DNA of 20,367 nt from a virus. Below, piece by piece: positions 15,705-20,367 of this stretch. Under the pieces are notes generated by a model that made no database searches, was not told the origin of the DNA, and saw nothing but the letters and a program-made list of their open reading frames with translations. The stretch lies in IMG/VR virus record IMGVR_UViG_3300025083_000287, positions 1-20,367 of that record; one strand, given 5' to 3'. Every line of letters starts with the position of its first letter. Positions within the stretch are counted from its first letter, which is position 1. The translations under genes were made by a program, and so were the position numbers.

Positions 15705-15872
15705 ATGAGTTCTGATATGACAATGCGTTTAAATGACAGCGACATCACACGTCTAATCACAGCTTGCCGTCTCTACCAAGAGAAGACAGGTTCTGAATAT
15801 ATGTGGGACGAATACGACCATTTAATTACTAAACTCAATACTTATAAAGAACAACATTCTGTAGCGAAATGA
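15705..15872 (+). CDS. Small hypothetical protein upstream of plastocyanin
   Basis: A 55-residue ORF, MSSDMTMRLNDSDITRLITA onward, ending at a TGA that overlaps the plastocyanin ATG (ATGA at 15869-15872). Alternative in-frame ATGs lie at 15717 and 15723; none of the three has a strong ribosome-binding site. The sequence looks like a two-helix protein with an Asp/Glu/Tyr-rich middle. It loosely resembles the 63-residue protein at 16642 in length and in its 'LxxxDxxxLhhx...' pattern. I do not recognise it. The overlap with petE and the TATAAT box just upstream make it the likely first gene of the plastocyanin operon. Confidence 0.6.
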   Translation: MSSDMTMRLNDSDITRLITACRLYQEKTGSEYMWDEYDHLITKLNTYKEQHSVAK

Positions 15873-16192
15873 AATTTTTAATTACAACTCTGATTGTGCT
15901 ATTTTTTGCTGCTCCTGTGTGGGCAGTTGATGTATCAATGGGTGCTGGTGGCAACCTAGTATTTGAACCTAACGAGATTACAATCTCTGCAGGAGACACA
16001 GTTCATTTTATTAATGAAGCTCTACCTCCTCACAATATTATTGTAGAAGGTCGTGCAGATCTTTCTAGAGAAGCACTACTGTTTGCTCCAGGAGAATCAC
16101 AAGATGTTGTGTTTGCTGACGCAGGAGATTATAACTTTTTCTGTGGTCCTCATCAGGGCGCAGGCATGACTGGCGTTGTACACGTAAATTAA
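15869..16192 (+). CDS. petE: Plastocyanin
   Basis: A 107-residue type-1 blue copper protein. Residues 1-19 are a Sec signal peptide (hydrophobic core LITTLIVLFFAAP, cleavage likely after APVWA), which would send the protein to the thylakoid lumen. The copper ligands are all present: H55 (PPHNI), C92, H95 and M100 in FFCGPHQGAGMTG, with the C-x2-H-x4-M spacing of plastocyanin. In the host it would carry electrons from cytochrome f to photosystem I or a terminal oxidase. The mature form of about 88 residues is shorter than usual cyanobacterial plastocyanin (just under 100). The Tyr normally next to the Cys ligand is Phe (F91). The ATG overlaps the previous stop and has only a weak ribosome-binding site. 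Plastocyanin genes are known auxiliary metabolic genes of cyanophages. Confidence 0.93.
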   Translation: MKFLITTLIVLFFAAPVWAVDVSMGAGGNLVFEPNEITISAGDTVHFINEALPPHNIIVEGRADLSREALLFAPGESQDVVFADAGDYNFFCGPHQGAGMTGVVHVN

Positions 16193-16201
16193 GAGACCAC
16201 G

Positions 16202-16414
16202 ATGAATATCGCGGAATGGTCCCCGGAATTAATAAAAAGATATCATTTTGCTTTGTCGTCATTTTCAAGAATGTACGGCACAAATCATATCACTATGGAA
16301 ATGATGCATTTTAGTTATCTTTGGGCAGATTCTGATAACAATCATCCTGAAGGAACATTAACTCATATAGATTTTTATTTCCGAGACTTATGGACAAACG
16401 AAAAACCAATATGA
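16202..16414 (+). CDS. Small hypothetical protein downstream of plastocyanin
   Basis: A 70-residue protein, 9 nt after petE, with AAGAGA as a possible ribosome-binding site. It is rich in aromatic residues and His/Met (YHFALSSFSRMYGTNHITME, then HFSYLWADSDNN and HIDFYFRDLW). It has no membrane segment, signal peptide or Cys. I do not recognise the family. Its TGA stop overlaps the ATG of the next microprotein, so it is the first link of a run of coupled small ORFs. Confidence 0.6.
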   Translation: MNIAEWSPELIKRYHFALSSFSRMYGTNHITMEMMHFSYLWADSDNNHPEGTLTHIDFYFRDLWTNEKPI

Positions 16415-16494
16415 AAGTAATACCTTCATTAATAATTTTAGGTAGCATTGCTTTTTTTGTTATCTGGGGAATCAATAATGCTTATCCAGTATGA
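16411..16494 (+). CDS. 27-residue single-span membrane microprotein
   Basis: This ORF encodes 27 residues from MKVIPSLIILGSIAFF to WGINNAYPV, essentially one transmembrane helix with a short polar C-terminus. It starts in an ATGA overlap with the upstream stop, and its own stop overlaps the next ATG (16491-16494). That chain of overlaps is the main evidence that it is translated. The VIWGINN end resembles the VVWGRNG end of the cytochrome b6f subunit PetN (about 29 residues). The match is very short and recalled from memory, so it is only a suggestion. It could equally be an unrelated phage membrane peptide. Confidence 0.5.
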   Translation: MKVIPSLIILGSIAFFVIWGINNAYPV

Positions 16495-16649
16495 TGTTAC
16501 AATTTGCTAGATTTTGTGGAACAGTATTAAACAATCCATGGGGTTGTGGATTCTTAGCATGGTGCCTGGTCTTCGTTCCTATCATAGGAATGTGGGCAGT
16601 TCATAAATATGACTGGCAGCACTGGGAACCGTTCCACAAAAATGAATAA
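16491..16649 (+). CDS. 52-residue membrane microprotein
   Basis: A 52-residue ORF beginning MMLQFARFCG, with one hydrophobic span at about 19-37 (CGFLAWCLVFVPIIGMW) and a Trp/His-rich C-terminus (KYDWQHWEPFHKNE). A second ATG at 16494 could be used. Its ends overlap both neighbours: the start sits in ATGATG over the previous stop, and the stop lies inside the next gene. It contains three Cys and five Trp in 52 residues, an unusual composition. I do not recognise it. An interfacial or membrane-anchored role is likely. Confidence 0.5.
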   Translation: MMLQFARFCGTVLNNPWGCGFLAWCLVFVPIIGMWAVHKYDWQHWEPFHKNE

Positions 16650-16833
16650 GGATCCTGATTACATTGTCAATCTAACCATAGAAGACGTGCGTCTACTACA
16701 TCACTGTGTAATAAAAAGGTTGGAAATGTGGGAAGGGTCTCCTGCGCGGCCGCCAGAAGAACAAGAACACTTATGGTATATGAGAGATTCTCTTTACCGA
16801 ATGATGTTAGATTATCAATTTAATAACCTATGA
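16642..16833 (+). CDS. Small soluble hypothetical protein
   Basis: A 63-residue protein starting MNKDPDYIVNLTIEDVRLLH. A longer in-frame reading from 16609 would add 11 residues, but that stretch is the C-terminal coding region of the upstream microprotein, and the 16642 start fits the overlap pattern of the operon. It is predicted helical, with charged residues and a GSPARPPEEQEH turn in the middle. It vaguely resembles the 55-residue protein before petE. The segment encoding PARPP contains an unusually GC-rich spot (16744-16754). Its TGA overlaps the next ATG. Function unknown. Confidence 0.6.
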   Translation: MNKDPDYIVNLTIEDVRLLHHCVIKRLEMWEGSPARPPEEQEHLWYMRDSLYRMMLDYQFNNL

Positions 16834-16907
16834 GTACTGTATTTGTATTTGGATTTATTATTCTACTTACTGTAGGAATGGAACTTACCTGGTCTGTCAA
16901 AAAATGA
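16830..16907 (+). CDS. 25-residue single-span membrane microprotein
   Basis: A 25-residue ORF, MSTVFVFGFIILLTVGMELT followed by WSVKK. One hydrophobic helix is followed by a short positive tail. It overlaps the previous stop (ATGA at 16830-16833) and the next start (ATGA at 16904-16907). It was found from these overlaps, being too short for ordinary gene calling. In size and layout it is like small photosystem or cytochrome subunits, but no specific match is claimed. Confidence 0.5.
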   Translation: MSTVFVFGFIILLTVGMELTWSVKK

Positions 16908-17113
16908 ATTTAGTATTACGTCCATTGGATAATGCTAACGACCCTGTGTGGTCAGTAATTATATGTGTAATACTTGCAGTTATGCTCGCACTAGTTGCAG
17001 TTGTATACATACTAAGACAAGCATTTGCAGAGTTAGAAGATGGGAGCAATGACACCACCGAGCAGAAAGAGCTGCTACAACTTCCGAGTGACGGAGATCA
17101 ATCGTGTCCTTGA
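16904..17113 (+). CDS. 69-residue single-span membrane protein
   Basis: A 69-residue protein with a short N-terminus (MNLVLRPLDNANDPVW), a strong transmembrane helix at about 17-38 (VIICVILAVMLALVAVVYIL) and an acidic cytoplasmic-type tail (FAELEDGSNDTTEQKELLQL). It starts in an overlap with the preceding microprotein. The last 74 nt are shared with the start of the nuclease gene in another frame, a long overlap for a phage. I do not recognise it. Confidence 0.65.
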   Translation: MNLVLRPLDNANDPVWSVIICVILAVMLALVAVVYILRQAFAELEDGSNDTTEQKELLQLPSDGDQSCP

Positions 17114-17501
17114 TGGTGATACTATTGATGTTACTATCGACCTCGGGTTTGATTTATACAAGAAAGAAAGAGTTAGAGTTGCTGGAGTTGATACGCCAGA
17201 GAAGAGAACTAGAAACCTTGAAGAGAAAGCTCTGGGACTAGATGCTACTAACTGGATGAAAGAAAAACTAGAAGGTGCTATTGCTGGTGATGATGAACTC
17301 TCTGTCAGAACTGAATTGGTTGGCGGTATGGGTAAGTACGGTCGCCTTCTTGGTTGGTTATATATTGGAGACGCAGAAGTATCACTGAATGAGCAGATGA
17401 TTACAGAAGGGTATGCTCATGCCTATGATGGAGGCACAAAAGATATGAATCTTGAAAAACTAAGAGAGATTCGTAGAGCACATGGCACATTAATAGAATG
17501 A
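17040..17501 (+). CDS. Staphylococcal-nuclease-type (thermonuclease) nuclease
   Basis: A 153-residue SNase-fold protein (OB-fold; Ca2+-dependent cleavage of DNA or RNA in the well-studied members). Visible landmarks are VLDGDTIDV (about 23-31, metal-binding Asp), RVRVAGVDTPEK (catalytic Arg, Asp and Glu), and KYGRLLGWLYIG (second catalytic Arg) leading into the LNEQMITEGYAHAY helix typical of the family. There is no signal peptide, so it acts in the cytoplasm; a role in host DNA breakdown or genome processing is inference. The start may be the ATG at 17040 or at 17049; neither has a convincing ribosome-binding site. A start near 17086 would lose the first beta strand. The 5' end overlaps the preceding membrane protein gene by 74 nt, or 65 nt from the second ATG. 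Confidence 0.9.
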   Translation: MGAMTPPSRKSCYNFRVTEINRVLDGDTIDVTIDLGFDLYKKERVRVAGVDTPEKRTRNLEEKALGLDATNWMKEKLEGAIAGDDELSVRTELVGGMGKYGRLLGWLYIGDAEVSLNEQMITEGYAHAYDGGTKDMNLEKLREIRRAHGTLIE

Positions 17502-17548
17502 GTGTAAACTGACACTTATAAAAAAGTAGCTAAACGATACATCTTTTT

Positions 17549-17588
17549 CCACTACATACATCTATAATGTTTGTAGTGGAATATTTTT
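17549..17588 (+). terminator. Hairpin with T tract after the nuclease gene
   Basis: A perfect 8-bp inverted repeat, CCACTACA (17549-17556) and TGTAGTGG (17572-17579), with a 15-nt loop, is followed by TTTTT at 17584-17588. It would end the petE-nuclease transcript 48 nt after the nuclease stop. The loop also contains TATAAT, so the element may double as a promoter region for the next gene. Confidence 0.55.
17563..17568 (+). promoter_or_regulatory. Host-sigma-type -10 box TATAAT in hairpin loop
   Basis: A perfect TATAAT inside TCTATAAT, the same 8-mer as at 15691-15698. It ends 20 nt before the ATG at 17589, a normal spacing for a short leader carrying AGTGGA as a weak ribosome-binding site. 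No convincing -35 box is seen. Confidence 0.5.
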
Positions 17589-17813
17589 ATGCTCGGCATA
17601 TATTTAAGTATTACTCTCATTGTCCTCATGGTAGCGTATGCTGGCGTAGAAGAAACTATGCGTTTATTTGCATATGCTGATCTTATGATTAGATACCAGT
17701 GGATTAAATTTAGAATGTTTTTGATGAGACGTAAATTAGAACAACAACTTATAAAGGATCTACCTGATTACAACAAACTCATAAAGGAATTAAAAAAAGA
17801 TGACCAACGATAA
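17589..17813 (+). CDS. 74-residue membrane-anchored protein
   Basis: A 74-residue protein with an N-terminal transmembrane helix (YLSITLIVLMVAYAGV, about 5-20) followed by a basic amphipathic region (IRYQWIKFRMFLMRRKLEQQ) and a charged C-terminus ending ELKKDDQR. The positive-inside rule would place the C-terminal part in the cytoplasm. It could be a holin accessory or a membrane tether, but nothing specific is recognised. Its end overlaps the next gene by 14 nt. Confidence 0.65.
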   Translation: MLGIYLSITLIVLMVAYAGVEETMRLFAYADLMIRYQWIKFRMFLMRRKLEQQLIKDLPDYNKLIKELKKDDQR

Positions 17814-18060
17814 GGAACTGTCGGATCTCAAGATTGAGAGAAAAGAATGTCCTAAATGTGGTGCTACATGGATGAACGGTCAACACCGTTGGGCTACGGG
17901 TGCTGTAGGTAATGAAGCAGATCTAGCAGGTCTTGTTTGTAATAACCTAGGAGATAACACTTGTATCAATCCAGTAAAAGGAATGGAAGGTGGTGATACA
18001 TGGGAAAAAAGAATGGAATTCTTAGAAAAACTGGGAGAAGAAGATAAAGATAAATACTAG
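17800..18060 (+). CDS. Zinc-ribbon-like small protein
   Basis: An 86-residue acidic soluble protein. C17-x2-C20 in CPKCGATWM, then H29, C47 and C55 (VCNNLGDNTCINP) form a plausible zinc-binding site. The C-terminal 25 residues are a charged helix (WEKRMEFLEKLGEEDKDKY). It overlaps the 3' end of the preceding gene and lies just before gp17, whose late promoter box falls inside this gene's last codons. Function unknown. The CPxCG pattern is common in small phage proteins that bind nucleic acid or other proteins. Confidence 0.65.
   Translation: MTNDKELSDLKIERKECPKCGATWMNGQHRWATGAVGNEADLAGLVCNNLGDNTCINPVKGMEGGDTWEKRMEFLEKLGEEDKDKY
18049..18056 (+). promoter_or_regulatory. Late promoter box GATAAATA before gp17
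   Basis: GATAAATA lies in the last codons of the zinc-ribbon gene and ends 24 nt before the gp17 TTG start. That spacing matches the other late boxes here. A weak 5-bp inverted repeat with a T-rich tail (CTAGT 18057-18061, ACTAG 18067-18071, then TTTTTGTTTT) follows at once. Confidence 0.55.
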
Positions 18061-18080
18061 TGGTGAACTAGGTTTTTGTT

Positions 18081-19733
18081 TTGGCGACTGGTACTGATGT
18101 ATACTTGGGTAATCCCAACCTAAAAAAGGCGGGGACCCCAATACAATTTACGAGAGAGCAAATTGACGAGTGGATCAAGTGTAAGAATGATCCTATTTAC
18201 TTTGCGATGAACTATATCAAAATTATTTCTCTTGATGAAGGTTTGGTGCCTTTCAAGATGTATGATTTTCAAAAAAAGATTTTGAGTGATTTTCATGAAA
18301 CAAGATTTAACATCGCAAAACTCCCAAGACAAACAGGCAAATCTACTACGGTTGTCGCTTATCTTCTTTACTATGCAATCTTTTATGATAGTGTTAACAT
18401 TGGTATTCTTGCAAACAAGGCATCTACCGCTAGGGAACTCTTAGGAAGATTACAACTTGCTTACGAGAATCTACCAAAGTGGATGCAACATGGTGTATTG
18501 GTCTGGAACAAAGGTAATGTGGAGTTAGAGAATGGCAGTAAGATATTGGCAGCTTCTACATCTGCAAGTGCTGTCCGAGGCATGTCGTTTAACATTCTCT
18601 TCCTCGATGAGTTCGCCTTCGTTCCAAACCATGTTGCGGAGCAATTCTTTGCCTCTGTTTATCCTACTATTACTTCTGGTAAATCAACGAAAGTAATTAT
18701 TATCTCTACGCCTAACGGCATGAATCACTTCTACAAGATGTGGGAAGATGCTAGGCGTGGTAAAAATGATTATACTACTAATGAAGTTCACTGGTCTCAA
18801 GTTCCTGGCAGAGATGCTAAGTGGAAAGAAGAGACGATTAAGAACACATCTCCAAGACAGTTCGCACAAGAGTTTGAATGCGACTTCCTTGGATCTGCTG
18901 ATACTTTGATTAGTCCAGCAAAACTACAAACTATACCATTCGCTGATCCGATTAAATCAAATGCTGGACTTGATATCTATGAGAGAGTCGAAAAGGATCA
19001 CGAATATATTATTACTGTCGATGTTGCCAGGGGAATTGGTGGCGACTATTCTGCTTTCCTCGTGTTTGATATCACCACGATGCCGTATAAAATCGTTGCA
19101 AAGTACAGAAATAATGAGATTAAACCTATACTGTTTCCCTCAGTAATCTTTCAAATTTGTAAAGAATATAACAACCCATACGTTCTGGTAGAAGTAAATG
19201 ACATTGGAGATTCTATTGCTGCTACTCTCAATTATGATCTTGAATATCCTAATGTACTTATGTGTGCTATGCGTGGTAGAGCGGGTCAAGTTGTGGGTCA
19301 AGGATTCTCGGGATCAAAAACCCAACTAGGTGTTAAGATGAGTGTAACGGTCAAAAAAATTGGTTGCTCTAATCTCAAAGCTATTATTGAAGAAGACAAA
19401 TTAATATTCAATGACTTCCAGATTTTCCAAGAACTTACTACGTTTGTACAGAAGAAGCAAGCATGGGAAGCAGATGAAGGATACCATGATGACCTTGTAA
19501 TGTGTATGGTTCTCTTCGCATGGTTAGTCATGCAAGAATATTTCAAGGAGATGACAGATCAGGATATCCGAAGAAGAATTTATGACGAACAAAGAAATCA
19601 AATAGAACAAGACATGGCTCCATTTGGTTTCCTTGATGACGGCATGGGTGATGATACTTATATTGATGGAGATGGTAATCTCTGGGAGTATGGAGACAAG
19701 CAGGAAGAAGTTGGATACATGTGGAACTACTAA
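18081..19733 (+). CDS. 17: gp17-like terminase large subunit
   Basis: A 550-residue DNA-packaging motor (T4 gp17 is 610). It translocates DNA through the portal using ATP, and its C-terminal RNase H-fold nuclease cuts the concatemer. In the ATPase domain there is a Walker A-type RQTGKST (K87) and Walker B ILFLDEF (D176-E177). In the nuclease domain the likely acidic triad is D314 (TVDVARG), E371 (VEVNDIGD) and D470/D471 (HDDLVM). The start is TTG at 18081: an in-frame TAG lies at 18069, no ATG or GTG occurs between, and the first ATG is codon 43, which would lose the MATGTDVYLGNPNLKKAG N-terminus. The ribosome-binding site is poor. Its stop overlaps the next start (TAATG at 19731-19735). Confidence 0.95.
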   Translation: MATGTDVYLGNPNLKKAGTPIQFTREQIDEWIKCKNDPIYFAMNYIKIISLDEGLVPFKMYDFQKKILSDFHETRFNIAKLPRQTGKSTTVVAYLLYYAIFYDSVNIGILANKASTARELLGRLQLAYENLPKWMQHGVLVWNKGNVELENGSKILAASTSASAVRGMSFNILFLDEFAFVPNHVAEQFFASVYPTITSGKSTKVIIISTPNGMNHFYKMWEDARRGKNDYTTNEVHWSQVPGRDAKWKEETIKNTSPRQFAQEFECDFLGSADTLISPAKLQTIPFADPIKSNAGLDIYERVEKDHEYIITVDVARGIGGDYSAFLVFDITTMPYKIVAKYRNNEIKPILFPSVIFQICKEYNNPYVLVEVNDIGDSIAATLNYDLEYPNVLMCAMRGRAGQVVGQGFSGSKTQLGVKMSVTVKKIGCSNLKAIIEEDKLIFNDFQIFQELTTFVQKKQAWEADEGYHDDLVMCMVLFAWLVMQEYFKEMTDQDIRRRIYDEQRNQIEQDMAPFGFLDDGMGDDTYIDGDGNLWEYGDKQEEVGYMWNY

Positions 19734-19963
19734 TGAATATTGAAGACCAATTTTCATTAGAGCACTTACTGTTTAAAGAAAGAAAATGTAGATCATGTGG
19801 AATTAGGAAAGATCTTATCGAAGATTTTTACCTCACAAGAAAAACTAAGAAAGGACATCCATCAGCATATGCATACGAATGTAAAGAGTGTACTGTCAAA
19901 AGGGTAATGGAATCTAGGAAAAGAAGAGATCCGTTTCAAGATTGGGGATATCCAGATTGGTAG
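19733..19963 (+). CDS. Small CxxC/CxxC zinc-binding protein
   Basis: A 76-residue basic protein. C19-x2-C22 (KCRSCGIRKD) and C50-x2-C53 (ECKECTVKR) flank a short linker with FYLTRKTKKGHPSAYAY. This layout is the zinc-knuckle part found at the N-terminus of many phage HNH/endonuclease VII-type proteins, but the catalytic His-Asn-His part is missing, so it is either a trimmed derivative or an independent small zinc protein. The ATG at 19733 overlaps the gp17 stop; an in-frame GTG at 19721 lies inside gp17 and is less likely. It sits between gp17 and gp18, adjacent genes in T4. Confidence 0.75.
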   Translation: MNIEDQFSLEHLLFKERKCRSCGIRKDLIEDFYLTRKTKKGHPSAYAYECKECTVKRVMESRKRRDPFQDWGYPDW

Positions 19964-20001
19964 TTCATGCATAGTTCACCACCTCTGAAACATTCAAAAA
20001 T

Positions 20002-20008
20002 CTAAATA
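20002..20008 (+). promoter_or_regulatory. Late promoter box CTAAATA before gp18
   Basis: CTAAATA is 35 nt before the gp18 ATG and is part of a perfect 6-bp inverted repeat (TCTAAA 20001-20006, TTTAGA 20011-20016). A strong ribosome-binding site, AAGAGG, follows at 20031-20036. Tail sheath is made in high copy number, which fits its own late promoter. Confidence 0.6.
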
Positions 20009-20043
20009 CCTTTAGATAAATTTGATATCTAAGAGGTAAAAAC

Positions 20044-20367
20044 ATGGCAAGTCAAGTCTCGCCTGGTGTTGTTATTAGAGAGAGTGATTTATCCAATGCT
20101 GTTGTTGTAGGCGATGTAGCTATTACTGGCGCTATTGCTTCCTCATTCCGCAAAGGACCCGTAGGCAAAATTACAAACGTTAGTACCGAAAGGGAACTAA
20201 TCGACACATTTGGAGCACCATCTGAGGCTAATGCCGCTGATTGGTTGGTCGCTTCAGAATTCCTCCGTTATGGTGGAAGACTATCAGTTGTTCGTGCAGC
20301 AACTGCAGTTGTTAACGCAACAGAATCCGGCACTGGTGTTCTTATCGCTGATAAGGATTCATTTGAT
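20044..20367 (+). CDS. 18: gp18-like tail sheath protein (3' partial)
   Basis: The first 108 codons of the contractile tail sheath gene, running off the right edge. The start MASQVSPGVVIRESDLSNA is typical of T4-like sheath proteins. FRKGPVGKITNVSTERELID and the FGAPSEANAADWLVASEFLRYGG segment with RLSVVRAA match the conserved N-terminal domain. The sheath polymerises around the tail tube and contracts during infection. It has the best ribosome-binding site in the window (AAGAGG, 7 nt before ATG) and a late promoter box upstream, fitting high-level late synthesis. Confidence 0.95.
   Translation, partial: MASQVSPGVVIRESDLSNAVVVGDVAITGAIASSFRKGPVGKITNVSTERELIDTFGAPSEANAADWLVASEFLRYGGRLSVVRAATAVVNATESGTGVLIADKDSFD

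Noticed and set aside
16744-16754. GC-rich spot with an 8-bp GCGGCCGC palindrome
   Set aside because: It reads through in frame as Ala-Arg-Pro in the 63-residue gene and has no flanking vector-like sequence, so it is probably chance.
1-20367. tRNA genes, CRISPR arrays, insertion sequences, attachment sites
   Set aside because: No cloverleaf-like gap, regularly spaced direct repeats, transposase or integrase was seen; the gaps between genes are too short for most of these.

Overview
The window is a piece of a T4-like (contractile-tailed) phage genome, almost certainly a marine cyanomyovirus infecting Synechococcus or Prochlorococcus. Three things support this: the T4-type order neck gp13 - gp14 - tail-sheath stabiliser gp15 - small terminase gp16 - large terminase gp17 - tail sheath gp18; a phage-borne plastocyanin gene (petE) set into that order; and AT-rich late-promoter boxes of the T4 type (TATAAATA / CTAAATA / GATAAATA). 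All genes lie on the + strand and coding density is very high. There are no tRNAs, insertion sequences or CRISPR arrays. No non-coding stretch reaches 100 bases; the longest are 15644-15704, 17502-17588 and 19964-20043.

Layout. (1) Positions 3-6845: the 3' 6.8 kb of a giant fibre/adhesin-like virion gene, open at the left edge. (2) 6872-10169: three tandem paralogous genes of about 365 codons, with conserved ends and divergent middles, probably host-contact proteins. (3) 10171-11771: three tandem small enzymes, each with the H-x-D...H...R signature of Fe(II)/2-oxoglutarate oxygenases. (4) 11806-12003: a 65-residue coiled-coil protein, closed by a strong hairpin terminator. (5) 12053-15189: gp13, gp14, gp15, gp16, closely packed or overlapping. 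(6) 15218-18060: a cargo block between the two terminase genes, holding a basic DUF6321-like protein, small ORFs, plastocyanin, a chain of start/stop-overlapping membrane microproteins, a staphylococcal-nuclease-type nuclease, another small membrane protein and a zinc-ribbon-like protein. (7) 18081-19733: gp17 with a TTG start, then a small CxxC/CxxC protein, and the start of gp18 running off the right edge.

How they work together. Most genes build or fill the virion: fibres for host recognition, neck and sheath-terminator proteins for head-tail joining, terminase for DNA packaging. They appear to be driven by T4-type late promoters at 6841, 11770, 12022, 15186, 18049 and 20002. The cargo block carries two host-sigma-type TATAAT boxes instead, so it may be expressed earlier. 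Plastocyanin would act in the host thylakoid lumen on electron flow from cytochrome b6f; the overlapping membrane microproteins downstream are unrecognised and are the strongest candidate for an undescribed function. A recurring feature is promoter boxes lying inside inverted repeats (12011-12041, 17549-17579, 20001-20016).
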